A stretch of DNA of 64,000 bases from Poriferisphaera corsica (GCF_007747445.1 NZ_CP036425.1:2712175-2776174), one strand, 5' to 3'; shown: positions 25,723-34,118, numbered from the stretch's first letter. The notes: a model not told the origin generated them from the letters alone. Numbers and translations: made by a program.

Positions 25723-26779
25723 CTATTTGATCTCACCAGCTTCAATCGCGTCCTCGATCGCAATCAAATCACCTTGCTCAAGATCATTCACAGACTTCTT
25801 CAAATTCGTTAACGATGAACGCTTCTAGCTTTTGTGCGGCTTCTGATTTTTCAATTTGAAGTTTCTCGCAGAGCATAGAGGCGAGCCCGTCAACGAGTGA
25901 AGGAGTCTGATCGTTTGTTTGTGGTTCTTCTTGCTTGTCTACCACTTCACCTTCGATTACATCTTTTGGGGGATTCATAAGTGGATCTTCGTCGGCTTTG
26001 ACTGGCTGTGGTGTTGTGGTGTTAGATTCCTTTCCTCAGGTCGTAATCTTGGTTGTCCATTTCGATGGCTCGATCAAAGTTCTCAGAAGATAGAGGGAGC
26101 CACTTAGCCATACGACGAAAACACGGTTTTCTTGGCCATCTCATCCCAATGATATTTCCATGAATCCGAATCTTTAGACTTTGCCATATTGCGTATATGA
26201 TTGACTTCTTCATAGCTCATCACATCAGATTGAATACCACCTGATTTAAACTCTACCAGTGCGTACACGTGTTTGCGTTTACCTCTGGTTCCAAATTTAG
26301 GGACAAATCGAAGCACAGGCTCAGTTCCCTTGACATATACAAATTCATCATTTTCACAAACAACATCAGCATCAATACGTTTTAATCTCACCGCTTTGTC
26401 TGGCTAATTTGGCAAGCCCTTTGTAGCCGGGCAAGAGTTTTGCTTGTAACTGGTAATCACTCCCCACCCTGCAATTAAACGGGACTAGATACGCCTCTCC
26501 CTTAGTCCCCGAACAATCAAGGCCCAACTCTGCTGCGGTCATGGTTGCTTCAAGGATAGACAGTGCCGTGCATTTAAGAATCTTGGGCTGATGATTTGCG
26601 GCAAGCAAAACCATCTTTACTAAACGCTCTGGCGTAAAGTGTTTTGGCGCTACATCTGCAAGCCTGTCTACACTTTGGCCTAAAAAATCTTTTAACGTTG
26701 CGTGAGTTTGTACGGGGGCATGAATGCTGAACTTTACAACATCATTGTTCCCTTCTGCTGTCGCTGGTAAATTACTCAC
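25723..26779 (-). pseudogene. recT: RecT single-strand annealing protein, broken by four frameshifts
   Basis: RecT pairs complementary single strands during phage recombination, working with the exonuclease encoded just upstream. The N-terminal part is clear: FTPERLVKMVLLAANHQPKI, AELGLDCSGTKGEAYLVPF, LLPGYKGLAKLARQSGEI. The rest appears only after removing one base from AAAA (near 26,384), TTTT (near 26,117), GG (near 26,033) and one base near 25,813: IDADVVCENDEFVYV, WDEMAKKTVF, RRMAKWLPLS, then an acidic tail to a TAG stop. Length about 350 residues, normal for the family. Sequencing error or true decay cannot be separated here. Confidence 0.8.
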
Positions 26780-26790
26780 ATCAATTCTCC

Positions 26791-27687
26791 TTAAACTGCG
26801 TATTTTGCTTCTTCGTATTCTGGGATACGTATTTTTTTCGTTTCACAAACCCTGCCAACCCATTCACCTTTCTCGAAAAAGCTGAACCAGTCTTGGATAA
26901 GGCTGTCTTTAATTCTCAACGCTGAATCTAAATCCATGCCCTCGATTTCGTGCATACCGACCTCATAAAACCCTCCAACACCCTCAAGCGGAGACGTGTT
27001 AACAGGAACGATGACATAACGCCTGTTTTGACGGGATAAGGTTGCCGCACCATCTAGATAGAAAGCCGCTTGAATGTGATACCCCCACTTGAATATTTCT
27101 GAGTAGAACTTGTGAAAGTTGCTGGTAGTTTTCAGGTCGAAAATAGTTGAGTCGCCCTCAAAGTTGCCCCAATGGTCAATACGCGCCTTGCATCTAAGCC
27201 CTGTGTGAATGTCATCCCATACAAAGCAAGCTTGTGACTTGTCTTGACGATCTTTAAAGATAGGGCCGATGACAGGATGATCTGAAACACATTGGGCGAT
27301 TGCAGTTGCTTGGTTCAACACTTGCTCTGCGATAGGCTCTTTTTCATGATCTGCAAATTTTTTATACAAACTGTCGCACTGTGTTTTATAGGCATCCGAA
27401 ACAACGTACTTGTCCAGAACCTTATCGCGATTAAACACCAGATCATCGACCAGTGAGCCCAGACTGAAAGAAGCAGTTTGTTTGCGGTATATCATTCCTT
27501 CAAGCACCTGCTCTCTTGTATGCACTGTGCGAATCAGCTTGCCGAATTTCTTGAGGTCAGACTGGCAAACTGCATCCCATGCACGATATTCCTTTTCAGG
27601 CACGCCGAAATGTACACCTGTACTGGGACACGGAATCCGATTGATCCCATCAACGACTTTTAATTTGTTCTTTGCCGGTAAAATCAT
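26791..27687 (-). CDS. recE: RecE-like exonuclease (DUF3799/PDDEXK)
   Basis: 298 residues. Degrades one strand of linear duplex DNA to expose single strands for RecT. The nuclease core is seen in TGLRCKARIDHWGNFEGDS, IFDLKTTSNFHKF (the D-x-K active-site strand) and KWGYHIQAAFYLDG, the standard signature of the RecE C-terminal nuclease family. Only the nuclease domain is present, unlike E. coli RecE. I used the ATG at MILPAKNK rather than the TTG six bases before. It is followed 11 bases later by recT, the usual pair order. Confidence 0.9.
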   Translation of the reverse strand: MILPAKNKLKVVDGINRIPCPSTGVHFGVPEKEYRAWDAVCQSDLKKFGKLIRTVHTREQVLEGMIYRKQTASFSLGSLVDDLVFNRDKVLDKYVVSDAYKTQCDSLYKKFADHEKEPIAEQVLNQATAIAQCVSDHPVIGPIFKDRQDKSQACFVWDDIHTGLRCKARIDHWGNFEGDSTIFDLKTTSNFHKFYSEIFKWGYHIQAAFYLDGAATLSRQNRRYVIVPVNTSPLEGVGGFYEVGMHEIEGMDLDSALRIKDSLIQDWFSFFEKGEWVGRVCETKKIRIPEYEEAKYAV

Positions 27688-27689
27688 GT

Positions 27690-28004
27690 TCAACTCGTCT
27701 TAAAAAGTTCCATGTACTGTTTGTAATCAGCTTGCGTCGTTCGCTTAATACAAGCCTTTTCCCAATCGACTTCAATCAATTCGCCATCCCAGTGTTGAAT
27801 ATGCGTATGCTCAAGGCTGTCTCGTAGGTGATCGAACGCTATCTTCGGATCACGGTCATAGATCGGCCTCACTTCACGGTATCTGCCCTGCTCGATCGCA
27901 AAGAAATAATCCATGCGCGTCTCATTCGTTGGCATTGACCGCGGTACGGTGTCACGCTTTGCTATCAACCATGCTTGTCTTGATGCATCTGAATTAGGAC
28001 TCAT
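27690..28004 (-). CDS. Hypothetical phage early protein
   Basis: 104 residues from MSPNSDASRQAWL. Contains VRPIYDRDPKIAFDHLRDSL and a C-terminal KQYMELFKTS. The chosen ATG overlaps the upstream gene end by 11 bases and follows GGAGCTTGCA. No family recognised; lies directly upstream of the recombination pair and may be part of that unit. Confidence 0.55.
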   Translation of the reverse strand: MSPNSDASRQAWLIAKRDTVPRSMPTNETRMDYFFAIEQGRYREVRPIYDRDPKIAFDHLRDSLEHTHIQHWDGELIEVDWEKACIKRTTQADYKQYMELFKTS

Positions 28005-28443
28005 TGCAAGCTCCTTCAAGTACCTGAACAATGAAGCTGATTAATACGCGGTTATCGTCCTTAGACAACAACCCGTTGTGTTTGCTGTAGAAATTCACAG
28101 GAATCAAATGAAGTGGGAAAACCATACCGCCCAGCTTTACATAGCCACCACCAAAATCTTCAATCGCCCAAATGCCTTGGCTAGAAAGCCCCATGATTTG
28201 TGTCACGTCAACATATACAATGTTCTTCTTAATCACTGGGTTTTTAATGCCAAAATCATTCTCTACGATTTCACATGTTGCTTCTGCGATTCGTTCCATC
28301 ACAGACGGCCTCCGTGAACCCACGTACTGCCAGCTATCCATCATGTCCATGTGGACATCGGCAATACGAGCAGGCGGCGTAGACGCTAGGCGATCACCGT
28401 CCAGTATCGAAGGAGCTTCACGGTCGTTTGCTATCCGTATCAC
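27994..28443 (-). CDS. Hypothetical phage early protein
   Basis: 149 residues starting at GTG, which overlaps the upstream stop (GTGA). A mixed alpha/beta protein with segments IVYVDVTQIMGLSSQGI and GGYVKLGGMVFPLHLIPV. No known motif. Intact, tightly packed, so probably real. Confidence 0.55.
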   Translation of the reverse strand: MIRIANDREAPSILDGDRLASTPPARIADVHMDMMDSWQYVGSRRPSVMERIAEATCEIVENDFGIKNPVIKKNIVYVDVTQIMGLSSQGIWAIEDFGGGYVKLGGMVFPLHLIPVNFYSKHNGLLSKDDNRVLISFIVQVLEGACNES

Positions 28444-28739
28444 TGCATCACCCCCTTAGTACCGAGAACGATTACGCACAGTATTAAGACGATTGATATG
28501 ACAACGATCAGTCCTTTATAAAGATTAGCTGCTGTCATGTTTACCGGCTCTTTGATTTTTGGACGGTATGCACTTTGATACGCCCCCTGCCCTGTCATGA
28601 CAACGGGGCGATCCTTGGCCGGAATAATCGGTGCAGGCTGATAATCATTTGGAAAGGTCACGATACGGCTTCCTGTGAACCTGTCCCCATCCTTGTTGAC
28701 GTATTCAATACGCTTTAATTGTTCCGTTGCTCTAACCAT
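28440..28739 (-). CDS. Small membrane-anchored phage protein
   Basis: 99 residues. Soluble N-terminal part (MVRATEQLKRIEYVNKDGDR) and one C-terminal membrane span, LYKGLIVVISIVLILCVIVL, followed by a short tail. This tail-anchored form would face the cytoplasm. No family recognised; early-operon position may suggest a superinfection or host-takeover role, which is inference. Confidence 0.55.
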   Translation of the reverse strand: MVRATEQLKRIEYVNKDGDRFTGSRIVTFPNDYQPAPIIPAKDRPVVMTGQGAYQSAYRPKIKEPVNMTAANLYKGLIVVISIVLILCVIVLGTKGVMQ

Positions 28740-28752
28740 CCGTGTATCCTTA

Positions 28753-29136
28753 TCAGACTGTTTCGTAGTCTAGGTATCCGTTTTCGAGTTCGTATTTTTG
28801 TTCCAAGTCGGTATTGCTATAGCGTGGTTGACCTGCATACCGAACGTGCCGCATATGTTCGATGTCTTCTGAATAATCCGACATTTGAGCGAGATACGTC
28901 TTGCCTGCGTCACCCAAACACCTCACGACGCTCTCGCACCATTCCTTCGCAAGCCACGTCTCACTGAAAGATCGGTTCAGATAAACTTCATCCTGATCAG
29001 TACTAAAAATGCACTCTGCAAAGCTAGGGCAAAATACTTCGGCCTCACCATTTGAATAGACAACACCTCTAGCGTAATGGCTTTTGCACTTGTAAAGCTC
29101 TTTGCGTTCTGGTTTTGAAGCTTTTGCGACCATCAT
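28753..29136 (-). CDS. Hypothetical phage early protein
   Basis: 127 residues from MMVAKASKPERKELYKCK; GAGGTGC precedes the ATG. Cys-containing segments (KCKSHYARGVV, FCPSFAECIF) could hold a metal. C-terminus acidic and Tyr rich. No family recognised. Confidence 0.55.
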   Translation of the reverse strand: MMVAKASKPERKELYKCKSHYARGVVYSNGEAEVFCPSFAECIFSTDQDEVYLNRSFSETWLAKEWCESVVRCLGDAGKTYLAQMSDYSEDIEHMRHVRYAGQPRYSNTDLEQKYELENGYLDYETV

Positions 29137-29141
29137 GCACC

Positions 29142-29699
29142 TCAATTAATAGTTACGCTGTGTCCGTTACGTGGCTTCTGTGTGTTTTGTCGAGCTTTAC
29201 GGCGATTGACTGCGCACGTTTCTGCTGCCGTGACAACCTGTTTGCATGTTTCCATCAGGTCATTTGCCATACCCTTGATACGTTCAAGTTCTTTGTTGTC
29301 GATCTGGCCGTCACGCATGGATTCACGTGACTCATCAAGCATTTTCCGCACACCATCGACCGCACCGATTGACCCATCCAGCACATCGTCATGGTCAATC
29401 TTGCCATCACCATTCACATCACCGTCAATCCTGCGACCGCCTAAGATGCTTTGGAAACCGGTATCACGGATAATCGTTTGATCGATTGCGATGCGCGCTT
29501 TGTCGGGGAGCGAGCGGCAACCAAGAAGTAAGTTGACTTGCGTCGCCCACAAATCATCACCGTTCAACCAGCGGTCAACGGTAGACGTTGACGTTTTGGC
29601 TGCGGAAGCGATTTCCTTACGGGTTACGATGCGATCATCGATTAAATTTTGTAGTGTGTCCTTTAGCATTGACTCAACCTCGTATCCGGGAAAAGACAT
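29142..29699 (-). CDS. CII-like phage regulator with an EF-hand/dockerin-type loop
   Basis: 185 residues, first gene of the early operon. Residues about 25-50, IVTRKEIASAAKTSTSTVDR followed by WLNGDD, form a helix-turn-helix like phage CII and related regulators. Residues near 93-104 read DVNGDGKIDHDD, a textbook calcium-binding EF-hand/dockerin loop (Asp1, Asn3, Asp5, Gly6, Ile8, Asp12). The C-terminal helix region follows (MRDGQIDNKELERIKGMAND), which also has a partial loop DGQIDNKE. A DNA-binding protein with calcium-type loops is unusual. It probably controls early transcription. Confidence 0.6.
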   Translation of the reverse strand: MSFPGYEVESMLKDTLQNLIDDRIVTRKEIASAAKTSTSTVDRWLNGDDLWATQVNLLLGCRSLPDKARIAIDQTIIRDTGFQSILGGRRIDGDVNGDGKIDHDDVLDGSIGAVDGVRKMLDESRESMRDGQIDNKELERIKGMANDLMETCKQVVTAAETCAVNRRKARQNTQKPRNGHSVTIN

Positions 29700-29792
29700 C
29701 AATTGTTCCTCTCATCTGGCCACCCTGACCAGAATAAGATTTGAATCATGAATGATTTGCAAAAGCCAAAACAGAAAAGGGCGAAGGGGGAA

Positions 29793-30089
29793 CTAAGACT
29801 CTCCCTCGTCTTTCAGGGGGCAATCAGAATCAATCAGGCTTGGAGCGATCGAGTAGGTTCGCTTACCTTCCAAGCCCTGAACGACAACATCTTTGGTCTG
29901 CATACTGATGAGCAATTTACGTGTTTTGTTCACGTTGAAGCTTGAGGATGCAGAAAGTGATTCGAGTGTTGTTTTCAAATTGACCGATTTAAGCCGCCGC
30001 ATAACATCAAGCAGGAGGCTTTCATCAAGCGTCAATTTGTTTAGCACTTTGGCGTTCATGAATACAAGCATAAACACACTATCGTCCAA
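29793..30089 (-). CDS. Probable winged-helix lysogeny-control protein
   Basis: 98 residues, transcribed leftwards from the control region. LDESLLLDVMRRLKSVNLKT, then TLESLSASSSFNVNKTRKLL, then LEGKRTYSIAP has the helix-turn-helix-wing rhythm. The first codon could be TTG at 30,089 or one of two ATGs 15 and 27 bases downstream. Sits beside repeated operator-like sites, so it may be the repressor or Cro-like regulator. Assignment by position and pattern only. Confidence 0.5.
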   Translation of the reverse strand: MDDSVFMLVFMNAKVLNKLTLDESLLLDVMRRLKSVNLKTTLESLSASSSFNVNKTRKLLISMQTKDVVVQGLEGKRTYSIAPSLIDSDCPLKDEGES

Positions 30090-30097
30090 TTACAACA

Positions 30098-30157
30098 TAC
30101 TTAAGTACACATTTTTTATACTTGAATACTCAATTGCTTGCTAACAATATACTTATG
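30098..30157. promoter_or_regulatory. Divergent control region with repeated operator-like sites
   Basis: Three similar sites start TACTT: the perfect palindrome TACTTAAGTA at 30,098-30,107, TACTTGAATA at 30,119-30,128 and TATACTTATG at 30,148-30,157. Spacings of about 21 and 31 bases equal two and three helix turns. TATACT at 30,148 could also be the -10 box of the rightward gene, so repressor binding there would block it. Confidence 0.45.
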
Positions 30158-30190
30158 GCGATAAAAATATTTTTCTAGTAGAATTATGAC

Positions 30191-30502
30191 GTGGCGAAAA
30201 AATCAACAAAAAATGTAGACAGAGCGTCATTGAATGTGTCTTTGACTTCGAAAGACGCACTAGAAGCCGTATCTGGGAAATACAGAGTTTCACAGAAGAT
30301 GGTTATAGAGCGTTTGCTGGAATGGTTTAAGGATCAGCCAGAGGAAGTTCAAGCGCCAATCCTGATGCAGATCCCGCAAGCATATAAGAGCGATTTTGTC
30401 CGGATCATCCTCGATCGCATGGTCGAATCCGAGGGCAGAGAAGACGCTAGAGAAGTGATTAAGAGTATTGAACAAAAGGCTTTAGGTAAAAAGAAACGAT
30501 AA
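30191..30502 (+). CDS. Small phage regulator-like protein
   Basis: 103 residues starting at GTG. Basic N-terminus MAKKSTKNVDRASLNVSLTS then KDALEAVSGKYRVSQKMVIE, which looks like a ribbon-helix-helix or short helix-turn-helix unit (beta strand NVSLT followed by two helices). The C-terminal half is helical and charged, ending ALGKKKR. Divergent from the early operon across the operator-like region, so a lysogeny regulator is likely. Family not certain. Confidence 0.5.
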   Translation: MAKKSTKNVDRASLNVSLTSKDALEAVSGKYRVSQKMVIERLLEWFKDQPEEVQAPILMQIPQAYKSDFVRIILDRMVESEGREDAREVIKSIEQKALGKKKR

Positions 30503-30538
30503 AACAGGCCGAGCAGTATGGGTCTGGGGAGCAATCAG

Positions 30539-30739
30539 ATGCCGCGGCAATGCCCAAAATGTGGCCTGGAGCAAATATTTGAAGACAGCCATTGCATGAT
30601 GTGTGGGGCGAATGTCCCAGATTGCAACACCAAATCAAAGCCCAGAACAAAGCAAACATTGGAAGCCGTCATTGTCATCGCTATCGGTTTGGCGTTGACA
30701 GCTATTGCATACTTTGGGCACGACCTGATTTACGGGTAA
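30539..30739 (+). CDS. Zinc-ribbon plus one-span membrane protein
   Basis: 66 residues. A four-cysteine zinc ribbon at the start (MPRQCPKCGLEQIFEDSHCM, Cys5, 8, 19 and 22) and one membrane span near 42-60 (LEAVIVIAIGLALTAIAYFG). The ATG has GGGGAG eight bases before it; an upstream in-frame ATG is also possible. First of three neighbouring genes with the same combination. Role unknown. Confidence 0.6.
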   Translation: MPRQCPKCGLEQIFEDSHCMMCGANVPDCNTKSKPRTKQTLEAVIVIAIGLALTAIAYFGHDLIYG

Positions 30740-30754
30740 TCTGGAAGCAAAAAC

Positions 30755-31408
30755 ATGCCATACTGCACACAATGCGGCTACCAACTACAGAATGACCATG
30801 ATTCGTGTCCTAAATGCGTCACCGAGTCAAAAGCGATACCTGTCGCCACAGCTTCAGCACCATCCATCACGCACACGAATGACACGCCTCAAGCATCCCC
30901 CGCATCTACGGAATCTAAGTACATCGCCACCCATAAGCGGCGGCTAATCATCATCGCCATCTCATCGTTCTGTGTTTTGTTTGTAGCGTTATCAATGAAT
31001 GACTTTTTTTTGATATTTGAGATGATCCTCGCATTCGTCATTTTTTCACTTATAGATATGATCATCCTGCGGATTGGATGCCAAAGCATATTAAAACAGA
31101 AAATACATCTTGGCCCTTCATACACACTTGCTACTATTTTCGTTTGTGTATCACTCATCATGGTACACCTACTCTCAATTAACGATTCCACAACGCCATC
31201 TGATTTTCTCGTACTGTCATTCGTTCATGTTGCCATCGTGATCGCATTATTCATTTGGATATGTTCGGGCACCATGCGGGTCAACAGGCATAAACCACCA
31301 GCTGGCAGGATTGTCCGAATTGGGTTGCTTCTCTATGGCGTTAATTTTTGTTTTTTAGTATTGCCCACATCATTGCTAAATGTGATGATCCGTTTGTCTG
31401 AAATGTAA
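30755..31408 (+). CDS. Zinc-ribbon multi-span membrane protein
   Basis: 217 residues. Zinc ribbon at the N-terminus (Cys4, Cys7, Cys18, Cys21 in MPYCTQCGYQL...CPKC), a Thr/Ser/Pro-rich linker, then about five membrane spans starting near residue 62 (RRLIIIAISSFCVLFVALSM). Cytoplasmic zinc ribbon with membrane body. Starts 15 bases after the previous gene, so probably one transcript. Similar architectures are common among planctomycete membrane proteins with unknown function. Confidence 0.65.
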   Translation: MPYCTQCGYQLQNDHDSCPKCVTESKAIPVATASAPSITHTNDTPQASPASTESKYIATHKRRLIIIAISSFCVLFVALSMNDFFLIFEMILAFVIFSLIDMIILRIGCQSILKQKIHLGPSYTLATIFVCVSLIMVHLLSINDSTTPSDFLVLSFVHVAIVIALFIWICSGTMRVNRHKPPAGRIVRIGLLLYGVNFCFLVLPTSLLNVMIRLSEM

Positions 31409-31447
31409 CCCATACATGTGTATTGATATACGTCGAGGAAAAGTTAC

Positions 31448-33094
31448 ATGGGATCGGTAATCGTTTTTGTTTTTCTTGTTTTGCAGTGGACTGATGTTAT
31501 TGACTGGCCGTGGTATGGGATTGCTGCACCACTAATTCTTGATGCACTGGGTGTATTAGCGATCCTCACTTCTGGGAAGTGGGGTGACGCCGCGATTGTT
31601 GCGTGCATAGCGAGTGTCGCGCTCATTTTGTCGTGGATGGCAGGCAACGCCGAATACAGTATGTTTTGGTGGGGGATGCCTGTTTTATTGTTTGTCGTCT
31701 CTTCAAAGCTTCCTAATTCTGGCAGTGGCGGCGCTATCCTTCGTCGTATGCTTTTAGGAAAACCCGCAAAAAAGTGTTGCCCATCGTATATACCGACAGA
31801 AACAAGCTCAAATATTTGTGGACAATGCGAACATCCTGCAAAGCAAAACGATAAATTCTGCTACCAATGCGGTGCCGACATCAATGAGCCAAAACCACCA
31901 TCCGAAAGTGAAACCCAAGAGAGAATCTTAAGAGATATTGTTATCAATCAGGGCAAGACATTGGCGCAGATTAAAGCCAGCCTGAACATCCAAGAACAAC
32001 CGTACAGAGAAATTTTCGAACGATATTCAGAAATACAATCTACATCTGATTTGAAATGTATTGCCAACCATCAATGTGAAATTTTACAACAAATTAAAGA
32101 TGCCCAAAATTCCCAGAAACAATTAGAAGAAAACGTACCGAACAATACAACAACTCAACCCATCTCTGAACCAATAACCGATACGAATACAAACAACGCT
32201 AGCGATCAACCATCTGAGAGAATGCAATGCTGGCGGTGCAAGTATCAAGCGAAGGAAGGCGACAAATTTTGCCATAAGTGCGGGGCAGCGCTTAATCATC
32301 CACCAAAATCACACAAAAAACGATCTTCATTTGAGGTAATCATAAGCAGCAAGCAAGAAGCTGCGCTAGCATCGAACGACGATAGCACAAACCCGATTTT
32401 GATCGTGGGTTATATTCTCATGGCAATGTTCACAATATTCGGAATATTGATATGCGTTTCAATTTTTAACGATGTCCAGATCCCTCAATACACACAAAAT
32501 AAATCACAACCAGTCGCTTTCACCGAAGTTGCCCCGGATGATCAAATCAACGCAACAGAGATAAACAAGACAGATTCCTCAGCGCCAAGTGAAATTGTGG
32601 CCGCAAAAACGCCAGCCAAATCTATCTATATCCCTAGCCTGATTGGGCCCGACAGCTCATTCTGGGTCGATTACGCACAAACATATGGCATGCTAACCGT
32701 GGATGATGGCAAAGAACTAATCTTCGCAGCAGCAGAGCAAATAAAGGCTACACACAACATTAACAACTGGAGTGATGAGCGATACACCGATACCATACTG
32801 CAAAAACTAGACGCTCTTTCCGAACAGGAGAATGCGCACAGAACGCAAAAAGCGATAGAAACCTACTGGATTTCTTATCATGAGCAATACCCACGAATCT
32901 CAATAGCTGAAGGTAAAAAATTATGGGAAGAAAGCAAAAATGATGCCCGCGAAATGCTCAAATCTTACGATGTAACCACGGAGGATTTAGGTGAATTGGC
33001 GAGGAAGCTTTTGGGCATCAGATCGCGCAAAATATCTACTTTGCGTAAGATTGATGAACAATCCGATGAGCATCAGAAAACCATGCCTGATTGA
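31448..33094 (+). CDS. Large membrane protein with two zinc ribbons
   Basis: 548 residues. Three to four N-terminal membrane spans (residues about 1-85), zinc ribbon 1 near 124-143 (CGQCEHPAKQNDKFCYQCG), a helical region likely to form a coiled coil (about 150-230), zinc ribbon 2 near 261-280 (CWRCKYQAKEGDKFCHKCG), another span near 318-340 and a C-terminal soluble region of about 200 residues rich in Glu/Lys helices. The two ribbons resemble each other. Third gene of the cassette between the lysogeny control region and the integrase, a place where phages often carry accessory genes. Confidence 0.65.
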   Translation: MGSVIVFVFLVLQWTDVIDWPWYGIAAPLILDALGVLAILTSGKWGDAAIVACIASVALILSWMAGNAEYSMFWWGMPVLLFVVSSKLPNSGSGGAILRRMLLGKPAKKCCPSYIPTETSSNICGQCEHPAKQNDKFCYQCGADINEPKPPSESETQERILRDIVINQGKTLAQIKASLNIQEQPYREIFERYSEIQSTSDLKCIANHQCEILQQIKDAQNSQKQLEENVPNNTTTQPISEPITDTNTNNASDQPSERMQCWRCKYQAKEGDKFCHKCGAALNHPPKSHKKRSSFEVIISSKQEAALASNDDSTNPILIVGYILMAMFTIFGILICVSIFNDVQIPQYTQNKSQPVAFTEVAPDDQINATEINKTDSSAPSEIVAAKTPAKSIYIPSLIGPDSSFWVDYAQTYGMLTVDDGKELIFAAAEQIKATHNINNWSDERYTDTILQKLDALSEQENAHRTQKAIETYWISYHEQYPRISIAEGKKLWEESKNDAREMLKSYDVTTEDLGELARKLLGIRSRKISTLRKIDEQSDEHQKTMPD

Positions 33095-33127
33095 GATCGA
33101 CGGCGAAGAGCTTACACATACCGAAAT

Positions 33128-33316
33128 TTACTCTACATCCTCCCTAACCCTTACACTCAACCTTCTTAACTTCGCGAGTTCCAACTCATGCACAAAATCG
33201 CGGAACACTCGATCAGGTAAATCACTAAACGATTCAATCGCCCGAACCTCTAAACGCGCCCTCTCAACTGAAACCCCACCTTTAATACCTAAAGCTTTGC
33301 CCACGGGAACTATCAT
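33128..33316 (-). CDS. Small hypothetical phage protein
   Basis: 62 residues from MIVPVGKALGIKGGVSVERA. I chose this ATG because GTGAGG lies six bases before it. The tail is Arg/Glu rich. No family recognised; convergent with the membrane cassette. Confidence 0.4.
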   Translation of the reverse strand: MIVPVGKALGIKGGVSVERARLEVRAIESFSDLPDRVFRDFVHELELAKLRRLSVRVREDVE

Positions 33317-33544
33317 TTTAAACCTCACATTCTAATATACACGCTTGACCGTACAAAAACCTAACTTTTTACAGATTATACAACATGAATCCCCCATGAA
33401 AAGCCCTCCTATACAAACTAATGACAACATCCTGTCACCCCGAACACACCGTGACATGAAACCTGATTATAACCATGCATAACCAACTCATACAGAGCCA
33501 AAATGACCTTGCATGTGCCCTAGATGTAGAGAAAAAAGGTAATA
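33317..33544. other. Non-coding stretch between small convergent genes
   Basis: No convincing gene, hairpin or repeat was seen in these 228 bases. The sequence is AT-rich and may contain the promoter of the leftward 62-residue gene. Confidence 0.3.
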
Positions 33545-33766
33545 TTAACCCAGATAAGAGCGTAGTGTTTTTGGTGTAATACCAAGACTATCGGCAGCGT
33601 GGGTCATGTTGCCGTTGTATTGATCAACCCGCGATTCAGCAACCAGCTTACGAATTTCTGTGTAACTCAACCCCTCAATTACAGCGCCCATCACAGCGCG
33701 CCGATCAAATTCAACACAAGGCACAGCGCCCCGAACAGATTCGCTAAAAACTACTTTCAACTTCAT
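33545..33766 (-). CDS. Fis-type helix-turn-helix protein
   Basis: 73 residues. The C-terminal 25 residues, QYNGNMTHAADSLGITPKTL followed by RSYLG, are a clear Fis-family (HTH_8) helix-turn-helix, as found at the end of sigma54 activators and in Fis. The N-terminal 45 residues include MKLKVVFSESVRGAVPCVEF and are unrecognised. A small DNA-bending or regulatory protein close to the integrase could assist recombination, as Fis does for lambda; inferred from position. Confidence 0.7.
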   Translation of the reverse strand: MKLKVVFSESVRGAVPCVEFDRRAVMGAVIEGLSYTEIRKLVAESRVDQYNGNMTHAADSLGITPKTLRSYLG

Positions 33767-33785
33767 GGCAAGGAGAGTCTATCAT

Positions 33786-34034
33786 ATGGATGAGAACAAC
33801 AGCCCCAAAGCTGGATTGTATTCCATAATTGAGCCATTAATTAGCCTTCTGGGATGTTTAGGCGCATTTGTCTTTCTGTTAGTTGTGCTTGGGTTTGTGG
33901 GGTTTTTATTATCTTTAATGGGTTTGACGTTCAGCGATGACGAATATGACCCACATATTATGTCACCGGCAGAGCAAAGATTTAACGCGATAGATGATGC
34001 CAGAGATCAAGGCTTATATAGCGAAGACGAATAA
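33786..34034 (+). CDS. Small membrane protein
   Basis: 82 residues. One long hydrophobic stretch, LISLLGCLGAFVFLLVVLGF followed by VGFLLSLM, may span the membrane once or form a hairpin. The C-terminus is acidic (DARDQGLYSEDE). The chosen ATG has AAGGAGAG upstream; an earlier ATG at 33,765 overlaps the start of the divergent Fis-type gene. No family recognised. Confidence 0.5.
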   Translation: MDENNSPKAGLYSIIEPLISLLGCLGAFVFLLVVLGFVGFLLSLMGLTFSDDEYDPHIMSPAEQRFNAIDDARDQGLYSEDE

Positions 34035-34118
34035 TCTAAGACGCACAATCTTCTATTTGTTAGCCGCCATGTTGTTATGATATTCGTAAGGATTGTTAAG
34101 TTAGCTACGGGGTTAAGT

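Noticed and set aside
26372-26391. A programmed frameshift in recT at the AAAA run
   Set aside because: Programmed shifts are single events at special sites. Here four similar breaks occur in the same gene and more in its neighbours, which fits base-calling errors or decay better.
29748-29945. A + strand 65-codon frame in the lysogeny region
   Set aside because: It is opposite the winged-helix-like leftward gene and has no start signal.
32991-33335. A + strand 114-codon frame overlapping the end of the large zinc-ribbon protein
   Set aside because: Starts inside the other gene without a ribosome-binding site and is rich in Thr/Leu/Ser; the minus-strand 62-residue frame there has a better start.
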